Notes: a model not told the origin generated them from the sequence alone. A stretch of 64,000 nucleotides of DNA from Steroidobacter gossypii (GCF_016801985.1 NZ_JAEVLS010000003.1:62001-126000); one strand, 5' to 3'; shown: positions 8,744-18,057, counted from the first letter of the stretch. Numbers and translations are program-made.

Positions 8744-9711
8744 CGCTGCTTGCACCACTGAGCAACTCCACGTCGGCAGGCACCGGACGTCCCGGCAGGA
8801 CCGCTCGTCCGAGCTGGTTCGGCTGGCTGTGCATGATGGCCTTCGCAGTGTGCGAAGCGGAGCAATTGCCGCGCGACGCTGGAGCGCTCGAAGGCAAAGT
8901 CGGCCTGAACCATGTGTACGTGGTTCTGGATGAAGAAACATTTGCGGCCGCGCGCGATAGCGAAGTGTTGCTGAAGGAATTCGCGTCCGTCGACACGGGT
9001 CTGCCGACGTTCGCGCCGCCCCAGGCAGATAGTCAGCGGCTCTACATCAGGGGCAAGACGACCTATGTGGAGTTGCTCGGTCCACGCAACCCGTTCAACG
9101 AGCCGGTAGGGAAGGTTGGCCTTGCGTTGGGCGTGGACGCGCTGCCGCTGCTGGATGTGGTGCAAGCTGCATGGAGCGCAAGCCTCGGCGCCGCCGCTGA
9201 CCGATACAACGTGGAATGGAAGAGGGCGACGCCGGCTCGGCCGTGGTACGAGGTCGTCCAGCATCGCAGCACGAGCGCCAATCCGCATCTCGTTGTGTGG
9301 GCGAGCGCTTACCGCTCTGAGTTTCTGCCATGGCTGTATCCGCAGCGGCCCGCACATGAAAACCGCGGCTCCCGCGCCGACTTCCTTGCTCCGCTTTTCC
9401 GGCCGGAGCGCCTGTTCCAGGACGTGACCGCGCTCACCATCGCCGTTCCGGAAGAGCTTCGCCAGCAGATCGCGCGACAGCTGCAGGCTGTGGGTTACCG
9501 ACGCACCGAGCGAGGCGAAGGACTGGAGCTGCAAGGTGCCGGCTTGACGTTGACGCTGCTGGCCTCGAGCGCGCATCGGCAAGGCTTGCTGTCGATGACG
9601 GTGGCGATGAATCGGGAGGGCGCCGCGGATATCGCCTTGGGCGCTCGCTCTGCGATCGAGTTCGACACCCGTTCGGCGCTGTGGCGCTTCCGAAAGGAAA
9701 CCTGGCAATGA
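8740..9711 (+). CDS. DUF5829-like secreted protein between two TonB receptors
   Basis: This protein of 323 residues starts at the ATG at 8740, overlapping the receptor stop (ATGA) with GGAGCCAGGA just upstream. The hydrophobic stretch WFGWLCMMAFAVC near residues 26-40, after a long polar N-terminus, is a signal peptide or anchor. The mature part begins with LNHVYVVLDEETF and has TTYVELLGPRNPF, which I associate with the DUF5829 (glyoxalase/VOC-like) family; PWYEVVQHR and SWASAYR-like stretches follow. Function is unknown. Being wedged, with 4-base overlaps on both sides, between two receptor genes suggests a periplasmic partner for the transported ligand. Confidence 0.7.
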   Translation: MTLLAPLSNSTSAGTGRPGRTARPSWFGWLCMMAFAVCEAEQLPRDAGALEGKVGLNHVYVVLDEETFAAARDSEVLLKEFASVDTGLPTFAPPQADSQRLYIRGKTTYVELLGPRNPFNEPVGKVGLALGVDALPLLDVVQAAWSASLGAAADRYNVEWKRATPARPWYEVVQHRSTSANPHLVVWASAYRSEFLPWLYPQRPAHENRGSRADFLAPLFRPERLFQDVTALTIAVPEELRQQIARQLQAVGYRRTERGEGLELQGAGLTLTLLASSAHRQGLLSMTVAMNREGAADIALGARSAIEFDTRSALWRFRKETWQ

Positions 9712-11909
9712 GGGTCCCTGTGAAATCACCTGGGGCGAGCCATTCGGGCGCGCCGCGTTTTCGGGGCGCGCTCGGTTGGGTACTGCTGACGCCTTTTGCG
9801 GTACTCGCACAGAACGCCAACACGGTGGAGGAGGTGGTCGTCACGGGAACCAAGCGCGACGCCACGCTTCAGGACACCGACGTGTCCATGACGGTGCTGG
9901 ATGAGGACGCTATCCAGCAGGCGCGCCTGCGCGACGTACGTCGCATCGATGATCTCGTGCCCAATGTGGCGTTCAACGAGAAAGGCCAGCTCGGCGGCAT
10001 GTTCGTGACGATCCGCGGCGTGGAGTCAAATCCCTTCATCATCAACCGCGCGGCTGTTTATATCGACGGGATCCCCTTCAGGGAACTGAGCAATGCCGTA
10101 CTCAATCAGGTCGAGTCGATCGAGGTACTGCGCGGACCGCAAGCGACACTGTATGGCGCCAATAGCGAATCGGGCGTGATCGTGGTGCGCACCAAGGCGC
10201 CGGGCGATGAGTCGCAGGCGCAGTTGCGACTGACGGCGACGGATTTTTCGTCCGGCTCGGGCCTGGAGACCGACGGGTTCCTGACCGGCCCGATCCTTGG
10301 CGATACTCTTTCGGGTTCACTGTCCTTCGTTGCCTCGAAAGAAGACGCGTTCACGAGAACCCTGACTTCATCCATCGGCGAACCGGGCGAGATCCGGGAA
10401 GGATTCCTGCAAGGGCGCATCCGCTGGACGCCGAACGATCGGCTGACGCTTTCGGCGTTGGCCTATTACCTGCAGACCGATGCGCCTGGAATGTTCAGCT
10501 ACGAGTACCTCCCGAAAGATCTGGGGCTTTACAACGCCACTTACGCAAGCATGTTCAACGACGGGCGACGAGCGGACAAGTTCACTTCGCTCAACGACGC
10601 GCCCAAGCATCACGATGAACATGAGACGGTGCTCGGGGCCAGCCTCACGTATCTGCTGGATTCGGGAAAGATCGACGCCGCCGCGTCCTACCGCCGGGAG
10701 AGATCCGACTCGCGCGGATTGGATTTCGATCTGACCGCATCGCCCATCGTCGCCGGCGCGGAGAAAGATGGCGATGAGTTCTGGAACGCCGAACTGCGCT
10801 ACTCCTCGCCGAGTGGCGAAATGTTCGAGTACATGTTCGGCGTCGCCGTCTACGACGAGTTCAAGAGCAACACCAAGGGATCGTTTCTCGGCGCGGGAAA
10901 CCTTCGCTCCTACGCGTATGCGCCGTGGCAGGAAGCCGAAGGCAGGGACTACAGCGCGTTCGGTACGGCAACTTACGCGGTACCCAGCCTGCCGAAGCTG
11001 AAAGTCAGCGCCGGGTTGCGTTATGACCACGCCGAACGCAGCACGCTGCAAAGGGAGGGCACGCTCGATCTGGGTTTCGGCTCGGTGATTGCGTATCCGA
11101 ACGCCGATCTGTCCGCTGATTTCGAAGTGGTTCTGCCCCGCATCGCCTTGCGCTATGAGGCGAGCGACGACCTGACGTGGTACGGCTCGATGGCGCAAGG
11201 TTGGGTGCCGGGCGGTTTCAACCTTGCGGCGGTCCAGGCGGGCTTCACCGATCCGAACATTCTGCTCTATGACAAGGAAACGCTGTGGAGCCGCGAGTTG
11301 GGCTTTCACTGGCGCCGCCCCGGTCTGCGCACCTCGGGCGCGGTGTTTTACATCACTTCGGACAATTGGCAGGACATTCAGGTCGCGAGCGACGCCAACG
11401 GGCGGCCGGTCTCTTCCGACTTCATCAGTTCCGACGCTTCGATCAGAAGTCGCGGCTTCGAGCTGGAGGGCCAATGGGATGTCACCGCCGAGCTGTCGTT
11501 GATTGCCCATGTTGGCTACGTGGACGCCAAGTACCTCGATCTGCAGGTCGACGACGCGACCAACGCACGAGGCAAGCGCGTTCAGTTCGTTCCCGAATAC
11601 GACAGCTTGCTGGCCATGAGATATGCATGGCCGAGCGGCTATTACGTTCGGGCAGAAGCGACGGGCACCGGAGAGATGTCACTGGAAGCTCGCGGCCGCG
11701 CGGTACAGCCGGCGGTCGCAATGTTTGGTCTGCAAGTGGGCCTCGAGCGACAGCGATATTCGGTTCGCCTGTTCGGCGAAAACCTGAGCAACGAGCGGCG
11801 CATGAGCGGCCTGGCGGTCGAGAATCTCGCCTTCGGTACCGATGGCAACTTCTACGGCCCGCTGGACGCGCCACGTATCGTGGGCATCGAGATGGAAGCG
11901 AAGTTCTGA
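9708..11909 (+). CDS. Second TonB-dependent receptor of the cluster
   Basis: The start at 9708 (ATGA overlap with the preceding gene, GAAAGGAAA upstream) gives 733 residues. A signal peptide ends at LAQN, followed by the TonB box EEVVVTGTKR, a plug domain (DIRRIDDLVPNV-like region, RGVESNPF, IEVLRGPQATLYGANSESGVIVVRTK) and a barrel ending IVGIEMEAKF with terminal Phe. It belongs to the general iron-complex/vitamin receptor type, different from the siderophore-type receptor two genes earlier. Two unlike receptors plus an ABC transporter in one operon imply import of a substrate across both membranes or export of a chelator with its re-uptake. Confidence 0.93.
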   Translation: MRVPVKSPGASHSGAPRFRGALGWVLLTPFAVLAQNANTVEEVVVTGTKRDATLQDTDVSMTVLDEDAIQQARLRDVRRIDDLVPNVAFNEKGQLGGMFVTIRGVESNPFIINRAAVYIDGIPFRELSNAVLNQVESIEVLRGPQATLYGANSESGVIVVRTKAPGDESQAQLRLTATDFSSGSGLETDGFLTGPILGDTLSGSLSFVASKEDAFTRTLTSSIGEPGEIREGFLQGRIRWTPNDRLTLSALAYYLQTDAPGMFSYEYLPKDLGLYNATYASMFNDGRRADKFTSLNDAPKHHDEHETVLGASLTYLLDSGKIDAAASYRRERSDSRGLDFDLTASPIVAGAEKDGDEFWNAELRYSSPSGEMFEYMFGVAVYDEFKSNTKGSFLGAGNLRSYAYAPWQEAEGRDYSAFGTATYAVPSLPKLKVSAGLRYDHAERSTLQREGTLDLGFGSVIAYPNADLSADFEVVLPRIALRYEASDDLTWYGSMAQGWVPGGFNLAAVQAGFTDPNILLYDKETLWSRELGFHWRRPGLRTSGAVFYITSDNWQDIQVASDANGRPVSSDFISSDASIRSRGFELEGQWDVTAELSLIAHVGYVDAKYLDLQVDDATNARGKRVQFVPEYDSLLAMRYAWPSGYYVRAEATGTGEMSLEARGRAVQPAVAMFGLQVGLERQRYSVRLFGENLSNERRMSGLAVENLAFGTDGNFYGPLDAPRIVGIEMEAKF

Positions 11910-12001
11910 TCTCGGATACAGCCAGTTCTTGTTGGCAGGCGCGCCGCGTCGATCGGCGTGGAAGAAAACAGCGGTCAAGACCCTTGAAGAGGAATTCATC
12001 G

Positions 12002-12706
12002 ATGCTCGAATGTCAGCAACTGACCAAGCGCTTTGGCGAGCGCCTGGCGCTGGATGCCCTGGATCTGAGAGTCGGCGGCGGGGAGATTTTCTGCCTGCTC
12101 GGCGCGAACGGCGCCGGCAAGACCACCACCATCAACCTGATGCTGGGCTTTCACACGCCAACCTCCGGCACAGTGCGCGTTGGCGGTGTCGATCCGGCGG
12201 CCGATCCGCATGCGGCCCGGGCTTTGCTCGCTTACATCCCGGAGCAGGTGAACCTTTATCCGTTGCTCACGGGGCTGGAGAATCTCGAGTACTTCGTGCA
12301 GATCTCCAACGGCAGGCGGTACTCCCGGGACGATCTGATGGGCTACTTCACTCAGGCCGGCTTGTCCTCGGCCGACGCGGGACGACGCCTCGGCGAATAT
12401 TCCAAAGGCATGCGCCAAAAGGTGGGCATTGCCGTCGCGCTCGCCAAGCAAGCGAAAGCCTTGCTGCTCGATGAGCCGCTGTCGGGGCTGGACCCGAAGG
12501 CGGCCAACGAGTTCTGCTCGCTGTTGATTGCGCTGAAGGAGCGAGGGACCGCCATTCTGCTCGCGACCCATGATCTGATGCGCGCCCGGGATATCGGCGC
12601 GAGAGTGGGCATCATGCGCGCTGGGCGGATGCTTGCTCAGCGAGACACGACCGAGTTGACGCACAACGAGCTGGAGCAGGTCTATCTGGACCTGATGCGC
12701 GCATGA
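12002..12706 (+). CDS. ABC transporter ATPase
   Basis: This 234-residue protein has Walker A GANGAGKTT (residues 34-42), a Q-loop in IPEQVNLYP, the signature LGEYSKGM, Walker B LLLDEPLSGLDP and the switch histidine in LLATHDL. The start at 12002 is set by GAAGAGG upstream and by the homology; an open frame reaches far upstream only because stops are rare. It is of the ABC-2/NosF-like type and must drive the two permease genes that follow, with a 4-base overlap to the first. Confidence 0.93.
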   Translation: MLECQQLTKRFGERLALDALDLRVGGGEIFCLLGANGAGKTTTINLMLGFHTPTSGTVRVGGVDPAADPHAARALLAYIPEQVNLYPLLTGLENLEYFVQISNGRRYSRDDLMGYFTQAGLSSADAGRRLGEYSKGMRQKVGIAVALAKQAKALLLDEPLSGLDPKAANEFCSLLIALKERGTAILLATHDLMRARDIGARVGIMRAGRMLAQRDTTELTHNELEQVYLDLMRA

Positions 12707-14118
12707 ACAACTGGATGCTCACGACACGCAGCGAGCTCCGGCAAATGCTTCGCGATGGCCGCGTTCGAGTCGCGTTGCTTACATTGCTTGCGTTGTTCGC
12801 CACCACGCTGGCGGTGGGCTCCGCTCAGCAGGCGCGCTATGACAGCAATGTTCGTGAGGCGGTCAAGGCCGATCGCAGCATCTGGGAACGGCAAGGCGCC
12901 CGCAATCCACATTCCGTGGCCCACTTCGGTCAGTATGCGTTCAAGCCCGCCGGCGCGATCAGCTTGTTCGATCCCGGCCTCACGCCATGGTTGGGCACGG
13001 CGTTGTGGATGGAGGCGCATTACCAAAACACCGCCGCGTACCGCGCCATCGACGACCAGGTGGCGCCGACCCTGATTTCAAACCTTTCGGCTGCCTTCGT
13101 CCTGCAGTATCTGGCGCCCTTGCTGCTGATCTTTCTGGGGTATGCGCTCATCGCTCGGGAACGCGAGCGCCACACGCTGAAGCTCGTGCTCGCCAATGGT
13201 GCTTCGCTGCGAGCGTGGGCGGGCGGCAAGTTCTTCTCTCTGCTGACCGTCGCGGCGGCGCTGTGGCTGCCGTCACTCGCGCTCGTTGCAATCGCCGACA
13301 GCTCGGATGAGAGGGCTCGTTCAGTGATGCTGGTGCTCGCGTATGCGGCGTATTTGATCATGCTGTGCGCTTTGACGTTGGCGGTCTCCGCCAAGGCACG
13401 CACCGCACGTAGTGCGCTGCTCGCACTGCTGTGTGGCTGGGTGGTGATGGCGCTGGTTATTCCCCGTGTCGCAGCTGTCGTTGCCGAACGGGCCGCGCCG
13501 AGCGCGGACGCCGGCCAGTTCTGGCGCGATGTGCGCGCAGCGTTGCGTCAGGGCGTCAGCGGCCACGACCCTGCCGATGCCCGCGAGAAGGCATTGCTGG
13601 AAAAGACACTGGCCGAGTACGGCGTGACTCGCGTCGAAGATCTTCCAGTCAGCTTCGCCGGCATCGCCTTGCAGGCGGGCGAAGAACACGGCAATGAGGT
13701 GTTCGACCATTTCTACACGCAATTGCGGGCAGCCGAAGAGCGGCAACGCACCGTACTGCGCCTCGCCTCGCTCGTGTCGCCTTGGATCGCACTTCGGGGA
13801 CTGTCCTCGGGCATCGCCGGCACGGACGCCCAGCATCACTCCCACTATGTGCAGGCGGCGGAGAATTACCGCCGGGAGTTACAGCGCTATCTCAACGGGA
13901 ACGTGACCCAGAACGCCAAGGGCAAGGATTCCGACTATCAGGCCGATGCGCTGACGTGGCGACAGACTCCGGTGTTTTCATATCGAACGCCGACGTTCCG
14001 CGAGTTGGGTGCTGACTACCTGCCGGATGCTTTATTGCTGTTGGCTTGGATCGTGCTGTCGATAGTCGCCCTGACCGTCGCTGTGCGTGGACTGGTTCGA
14101 GAAGGGGCGCTCGCATGA
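12703..14118 (+). CDS. ABC-2 type permease, DUF3526 family, first copy
   Basis: This 471-residue inner-membrane protein has one N-terminal helix (about residues 22-42), a periplasmic domain that includes FGQYAFKPAGAISLFDPGLTPWLG, then a block of five or six helices and a long periplasmic segment before a last helix. The FKP..A..FDPG motif is typical of DUF3526 ABC-2 permeases. It overlaps the ATPase gene and the second permease gene by 4 bases each. The pair would form a heterodimeric export channel or, as suggested for NosFY-like systems, pass sulfur or metal ligands. The substrate is unknown. Confidence 0.85.
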   Translation: MNNWMLTTRSELRQMLRDGRVRVALLTLLALFATTLAVGSAQQARYDSNVREAVKADRSIWERQGARNPHSVAHFGQYAFKPAGAISLFDPGLTPWLGTALWMEAHYQNTAAYRAIDDQVAPTLISNLSAAFVLQYLAPLLLIFLGYALIARERERHTLKLVLANGASLRAWAGGKFFSLLTVAAALWLPSLALVAIADSSDERARSVMLVLAYAAYLIMLCALTLAVSAKARTARSALLALLCGWVVMALVIPRVAAVVAERAAPSADAGQFWRDVRAALRQGVSGHDPADAREKALLEKTLAEYGVTRVEDLPVSFAGIALQAGEEHGNEVFDHFYTQLRAAEERQRTVLRLASLVSPWIALRGLSSGIAGTDAQHHSHYVQAAENYRRELQRYLNGNVTQNAKGKDSDYQADALTWRQTPVFSYRTPTFRELGADYLPDALLLLAWIVLSIVALTVAVRGLVREGALA

Positions 14119-15479
14119 GTTCGGTGGCAAGGTTGGAAGTCGCGCAGCTGACGCGCAGTGGCTTGATCCGCAGCGTCCTTGCTGTGTTCGTGCTGCTGAC
14201 CGCATTCGCCTTGTGGGTGGGCGTGCAGGAACAGCAGCGATGGACAAGCTCCTTCACGACGGCGCGAGCTGAAGCCGAGCGACTCAATGCTCGGGAGCAG
14301 GAGAACGTCCGGTTGCAGCGTCAGGAAAGCTTCAATCCACCGGGAGCGCCCGCCGGCCAATTCATGGATGCCAGTTTGCCGCCGGCGCCGGGCGTGATCG
14401 TCGCCGTGGGCGATGCCATGCAGCGGCCGGTGTCCGCGAGCATCAACTCCAACACCCGGGCAGATACGCTGTTCAAGAACACGGAGACGGGGAGTGCATT
14501 GTCCGCTGCGCTCGGCACGCTGGACCTCACCTGGGTCACGATCGTGCTGTTTCCATTGCTGGTGATTGCGTTGACGCACGATCTGCTCGCATCGGAACGT
14601 GATGCAGCTCGTCTCGGTCTGCTGCGCGCCCAGGCGGGGTCGTTGGGCCAGTTGATCGCGCGCCGCCTGGCAATCAGGGCTTGCCTGCCGTTGCTGATCA
14701 TCACTGCAGGCGCCGTGGCGGCCGGATTTCTCGGCGCGAATATCGGCGTGATCGCTTCCTGGTGGCTCGTCGTGTGCTTGTATCTGGTGCTGTGGAGCGT
14801 GGTCGGTGCACTGGTAAGTGTTCGCGCCAGCACGGCTCAGTCCTCGGCTGCCATCTTGCTGCTGCTGTGGCTCGGCTTCGTCGTGCTGTTGCCGGCCCTG
14901 GTGACTCTCACGGTGGAGCGAATGGCGCCGGTGCCATCGAGGCTCAGCCAGGTCATCACAATGCGTGAGGTGCAACTCGGTTTGCAACAGCGAACATCGG
15001 AACTGCTGGATCGGTATCTCACGGATCACCCCGAGTTATCCGGTGCGAGCCGCAGCGGCTTCGCACGTTCCTCCTTCGTCGCGCACCGTGAAACGGAGGC
15101 ACAGCTTGCGCCTGTCATGGCGCGGTACACGCAAGTGCGGCGTGAGCAGGGCGCATGGGCGGCTGCTCTGTCCTGGATCTCTCCGCCCATGCTGTTGTAT
15201 TTGAGCCTGACACACGTGGCCGGCACGGACGGCACTCGCCACGAGACATTCGTCAACCAGGCAAACGAGTTCGCGGCGCGGTGGCGCGAGCAGCTTCGGG
15301 ATCGGCTGTTCCTGGATCGAATGCTGTCGCCCGAGGAGGTCGCGTCGTTACCGAGATTCACGTTCGAGGAGCCGAGGAGTTTCGGTCGCGTGGGGGTGGC
15401 GATTGCTTACCTGATCGTATTGATCGGTGCGGCAGCGATATGGCTGTCGCGCACGCTCCGGGATTCACAACTTCGCTGA
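14115..15479 (+). CDS. ABC-2 type permease, DUF3526 family, second copy
   Basis: The start at 14115 (ATGA overlap) gives 454 residues. Layout equals that of the preceding permease: N-terminal helix (about 20-38), periplasmic domain ending in SALSAALGTLDLTWV, a helical block and a C-terminal helix; ASERDAARLGLLRAQAG is the usual cytosolic loop contacting the ATPase. The two permeases are similar in plan but clearly diverged, as expected for an old tandem duplication. This is the last gene of the unit; a 6-bp hairpin follows at 15501-15516. Confidence 0.85.
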   Translation: MSSVARLEVAQLTRSGLIRSVLAVFVLLTAFALWVGVQEQQRWTSSFTTARAEAERLNAREQENVRLQRQESFNPPGAPAGQFMDASLPPAPGVIVAVGDAMQRPVSASINSNTRADTLFKNTETGSALSAALGTLDLTWVTIVLFPLLVIALTHDLLASERDAARLGLLRAQAGSLGQLIARRLAIRACLPLLIITAGAVAAGFLGANIGVIASWWLVVCLYLVLWSVVGALVSVRASTAQSSAAILLLLWLGFVVLLPALVTLTVERMAPVPSRLSQVITMREVQLGLQQRTSELLDRYLTDHPELSGASRSGFARSSFVAHRETEAQLAPVMARYTQVRREQGAWAAALSWISPPMLLYLSLTHVAGTDGTRHETFVNQANEFAARWREQLRDRLFLDRMLSPEEVASLPRFTFEEPRSFGRVGVAIAYLIVLIGAAAIWLSRTLRDSQLR

Positions 15480-15500
15480 CGCTTTGCTAGGACCGCGCGT

Positions 15501-15516
15501 CACCGGCGAACCGGTG
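15501..15516 (+). terminator. Short hairpin after the ABC operon
   Basis: CACCGG and CCGGTG pair around a CGAA tetraloop 22 bases after the permease stop. The stem is only six pairs and there is no T-run, so termination is a weak suggestion. Confidence 0.3.
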
Positions 15517-15627
15517 CGGGAGGGGCACATCGGTTCGCCGACAACTAACAGGGCCCATTCGCGTCTTGGAGCAACTGCGGCGCCGGCCGCGATCACGGCG
15601 ATTTGAGGGCATCGACCCGTCCCGGCA

Positions 15628-15650
15628 GGGTGCGACAACTTGTCGCACCC
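15628..15650 (+). promoter_or_regulatory. RegA/RoxR-type box upstream of the regB-like gene
   Basis: GGGTGCGACAA (15628-15638) and TTGTCGCACCC (15640-15650) form a perfect inverted repeat with one central C, 32 bases before the chosen GTG start. The core GCGACA/TGTCGC fits the GCGNC...GNCGC consensus of PrrA/RegA-family regulators. The same core recurs at 21847-21865 before the TonB receptor operon. The simplest reading is autoregulation by the regulator encoded at 16921-17496. Confidence 0.65.
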
Positions 15651-15682
15651 AGCACTTTGCCGCACTGGTTACATTACCAACC

Positions 15683-16924
15683 GTGGATAACCGGGCCTCA
15701 CTCTCCTTTATCAGACTGCTGGCGAACCTGCGGTGGCTGGCGGTGGCTGGCCAAGCGGTGACTGTCCTGATCGTCACCGGCCCGCTGGGGGTGGAGTTGC
15801 CGGAGACGCCGCTCTGGGCGGGCATCGGCGCGCTGGCTTTGTTCAACGTCTATGCAACCTGGCGGGCGCGAGGAGCGGGGGAGGTGAGCGCCGCGGCGCT
15901 GTTCTCGCACATTCTGATCGATGTGTTGCTGCTGACCTGGATGGTGGCTTGGAGCGGGGGTGTCGAGAATCCATTTTCGTCGCTGTTCCTGTTGCCGATC
16001 GCGCTTTCGATTCTCGCCCTGCCGAGTCGCTGGGTCTGGGCAACGGCGGCGGCGAGCATGGCGGGATACTGCGCGTCAGCGCTGTTAGCCCGTGAGCTGC
16101 CGCATGTGCATGGCGTGTTCAGCGACGCTTTCAGCATCCACAAGGCCGGCATGATGGTGACCTTCGCCGTTTCTGTCGCGGTGGTTTTGATTTTCTTCAC
16201 GCGCATCGCGGCTGCTTGGAGAAAAAGCGAGCGCGAAGTCGCGCGGCTGCGGGAGCAGTTCACTCGCAACGAGGGCATCATTGCGTTGGCGACGCATGCC
16301 GCCTCGGTGGCGCATGAGCTGAACACACCCCTGGGAACGTTGACGCTGATGGTGGAGGATCTCGCGAGCGAGGCCACGACGGATGCGCAACGCGAAGAGT
16401 ACACAACGATGAGGTCGCTGCTCCTGGTATGTCGCGATCGCGTCCGAGAGCTGGCGACGCCGGCCGAGGCGGGCCGGTTCGGAACGCCTGCATCGAGTGT
16501 CGATCTCGAGCGGGTGATCGAGCGTTGGCTGCTGATCCGGCCCGTGGTCGATCTGCGTCGCACGGGCTCGACCGCGGGGCTGGAACGGGTCGATCCCGCC
16601 ATCGGCCACCTGGTACTGGCGCTGCTCAACAACGCGGCGGATGCCGGCGAGCAGGCGGGCTCGAACCGTGTCGATCTGCATGTGGAAGTGGAGCGGCGGG
16701 CGCTGCGGGTATCGATCAGGGACTACGGCGTCGGCTTCGAGCACGCGCAACCCATGTTGCCGGCTACCTTGTTTCGCACCAACAAGCCAGGGGGCATGGG
16801 CATCGGGCTGGCGCTTTCGCATGCAACGGTGGAACGTTTGGGTGGAACCCTCTCCATGCAGGCAGCCTCGGATGGCCCAGGCGTGGTTGTGTCCTTCGAG
16901 CTGCCTGCGGTGCTCGAGGCATGA
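15683..16924 (+). CDS. regB: RegB/PrrB/RoxS-like redox sensor histidine kinase
   Basis: With the GTG start at 15683 the protein has 413 residues. Six membrane helices (about residues 10-165) include GGVENPF at 92-98, the quinone-binding GGxxNPF heptad of RegB. The H-box VAHELNTPLG carries the phosphorylated His211, and Cys250 in LLVCRDRV lies where RegB has its redox-active cysteine. N, G1 and G2 boxes follow (LNNAADAG, DYGVGFE, GMGIGLALS). RegB kinases are inhibited by oxidised quinone and by cysteine oxidation. Starting further upstream (15566) is possible but would place the palindromic box inside the gene. It overlaps the regulator gene by 4 bases. Confidence 0.92.
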   Translation: MDNRASLSFIRLLANLRWLAVAGQAVTVLIVTGPLGVELPETPLWAGIGALALFNVYATWRARGAGEVSAAALFSHILIDVLLLTWMVAWSGGVENPFSSLFLLPIALSILALPSRWVWATAAASMAGYCASALLARELPHVHGVFSDAFSIHKAGMMVTFAVSVAVVLIFFTRIAAAWRKSEREVARLREQFTRNEGIIALATHAASVAHELNTPLGTLTLMVEDLASEATTDAQREEYTTMRSLLLVCRDRVRELATPAEAGRFGTPASSVDLERVIERWLLIRPVVDLRRTGSTAGLERVDPAIGHLVLALLNNAADAGEQAGSNRVDLHVEVERRALRVSIRDYGVGFEHAQPMLPATLFRTNKPGGMGIGLALSHATVERLGGTLSMQAASDGPGVVVSFELPAVLEA

Positions 16925-17496
16925 ATAAGGAAGCAACTGGCGTCGCCGGTTCCGGTCTGCTCGTCGATGACGATGAGTTATATCTGCGTACGCTACAGCG
17001 TTCCTTGCAGAAGCGCGGCTTCGAGGCGGTGCTGGCGACCAGCGTGGCCGATGCGGTCGCGGCCGCGCAGAAACATCGCCCGGCGTTCGCACTGATCGAC
17101 CTGCGATTGGGCAAAGACTCCGGCCTCGTTCTGATCGAACCGCTCAAAGCGGTGCGCGAAGACATGAGGATTCTGCTAGTGACGGGCTATGCGAGCATCG
17201 CCACTGCAGTCGAAGCGATCAAACGGGGCGCCGACAACTATCTGACAAAGCCTGTGACCGGGGAAGCCATCGTGCGCGCGCTGAACGATGAGCCTGAAAC
17301 CGAGTCCGCGCCGGAGAGTACCATGGTGCCGCTGGCCCGCGTGGAGTGGGAGCACATTCAGCAGGCGTTGAGCGAAACACAAGGAAATATCTCGGCCGCG
17401 GCGCGCCTGCTGGGCATGCATCGCCGCTCTCTTCAACGCAAGCTTGCCAAGCGGCCGGGGCCCGAACGCAAACCGGGCGGCGAGTGCGTCGGATAG
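16921..17496 (+). CDS. regA: RegA/PrrA/RoxR-like response regulator
   Basis: This 191-residue protein has a receiver domain (acidic triad start VDDDE, phospho-Asp60 in LIDLRLGKDSG, Lys110 in YLTKP), a proline-containing linker and a Fis-type helix-turn-helix (about residues 150-177: GNISAAARLLGMHRRSLQRKL), the RegA plan. The family controls respiration, terminal oxidases and carbon/nitrogen use according to redox state. The start is the ATG overlapping the kinase stop. Candidate targets in this window are its own operon and the TonB-PepSY-PCuAC operon, because both carry TGCGACA/TGTCGCA repeats. Confidence 0.93.
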   Translation: MNKEATGVAGSGLLVDDDELYLRTLQRSLQKRGFEAVLATSVADAVAAAQKHRPAFALIDLRLGKDSGLVLIEPLKAVREDMRILLVTGYASIATAVEAIKRGADNYLTKPVTGEAIVRALNDEPETESAPESTMVPLARVEWEHIQQALSETQGNISAAARLLGMHRRSLQRKLAKRPGPERKPGGECVG

Positions 17497-17565
17497 CATC
17501 GAAGCTGCTGGGGCGACTGCCTGCCGCAGCACCCGGGCCTTCGGCAGCGACTGCAATCAGAAGCT

Positions 17566-18057
17566 CTAATGCTGGTGCGAAAGTCCAACAGCGTCCGTGC
17601 CCGGTGCGCCTTGCGCCCCGATCGCCGCGACTGGGACGTTGATCGACAGTGGCTGCGCCTTGGCGAAGATAAGTGTCGCCGGTACGGACTCACCCTCCCG
17701 CAAGGGTTGCTTGAGCTCGACCAACATGACGTGCAGCCCTCCGGGTTGCAGCTTGACGATATCGCGTGCCGGAATATCCAGGCCCTCCGCAGCGCGCATT
17801 TGCATGCGATCGTCGGCATGCGTGGTGTTGTGAAGTTCGGCCCGGCTGGATACTGGCGTTTCGACGCGCAATAGCTTGTCCGCGCTGCCCCGGTTCTCTA
17901 TGTCGAAATACATCGCACCAACGGTGGCGCCGGGCGGCGTGGCTCGCGCCCAGGCGCTTGCGACCTGCAAAGGTGTTTCATGCTGATCGCCGGTGCAGGC
18001 CAAGAGTGACAGCGGCGCGCCTAGAGCGAGCAAACAACGAGCGAGAAGATTGCACAT
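17566..18057 (-). CDS. PCuAC-type periplasmic copper chaperone, lipoprotein
   Basis: This 163-residue protein has a lipoprotein signal (lipobox LLAC, Cys near residue 21) and a PCuAC/DUF461 domain: SAWARATPPGATVGAMYFDIENRG, then the copper ligands HNTTH, RMQM and GLHVM in the H...M...H.M spacing, and a His-containing tail (SHQH). PCuAC proteins bind Cu(I) and help to build the CuA/CuB centres of oxidases. It is the last gene of the minus-strand TonB-PepSY-PCuAC operon, 102 bases after the PepSY gene. This gene is the best evidence that the operon handles copper rather than iron. Confidence 0.9.
   Translation of the reverse strand: MCNLLARCLLALGAPLSLLACTGDQHETPLQVASAWARATPPGATVGAMYFDIENRGSADKLLRVETPVSSRAELHNTTHADDRMQMRAAEGLDIPARDIVKLQPGGLHVMLVELKQPLREGESVPATLIFAKAQPLSINVPVAAIGAQGAPGTDAVGLSHQH

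Noticed and set aside
7208-8941. 577-codon minus-strand frame opposite the first TonB receptor
   Set aside because: It mirrors codon bias of the receptor gene; no domain, signal or start site, and the plus-strand protein is complete and conserved.
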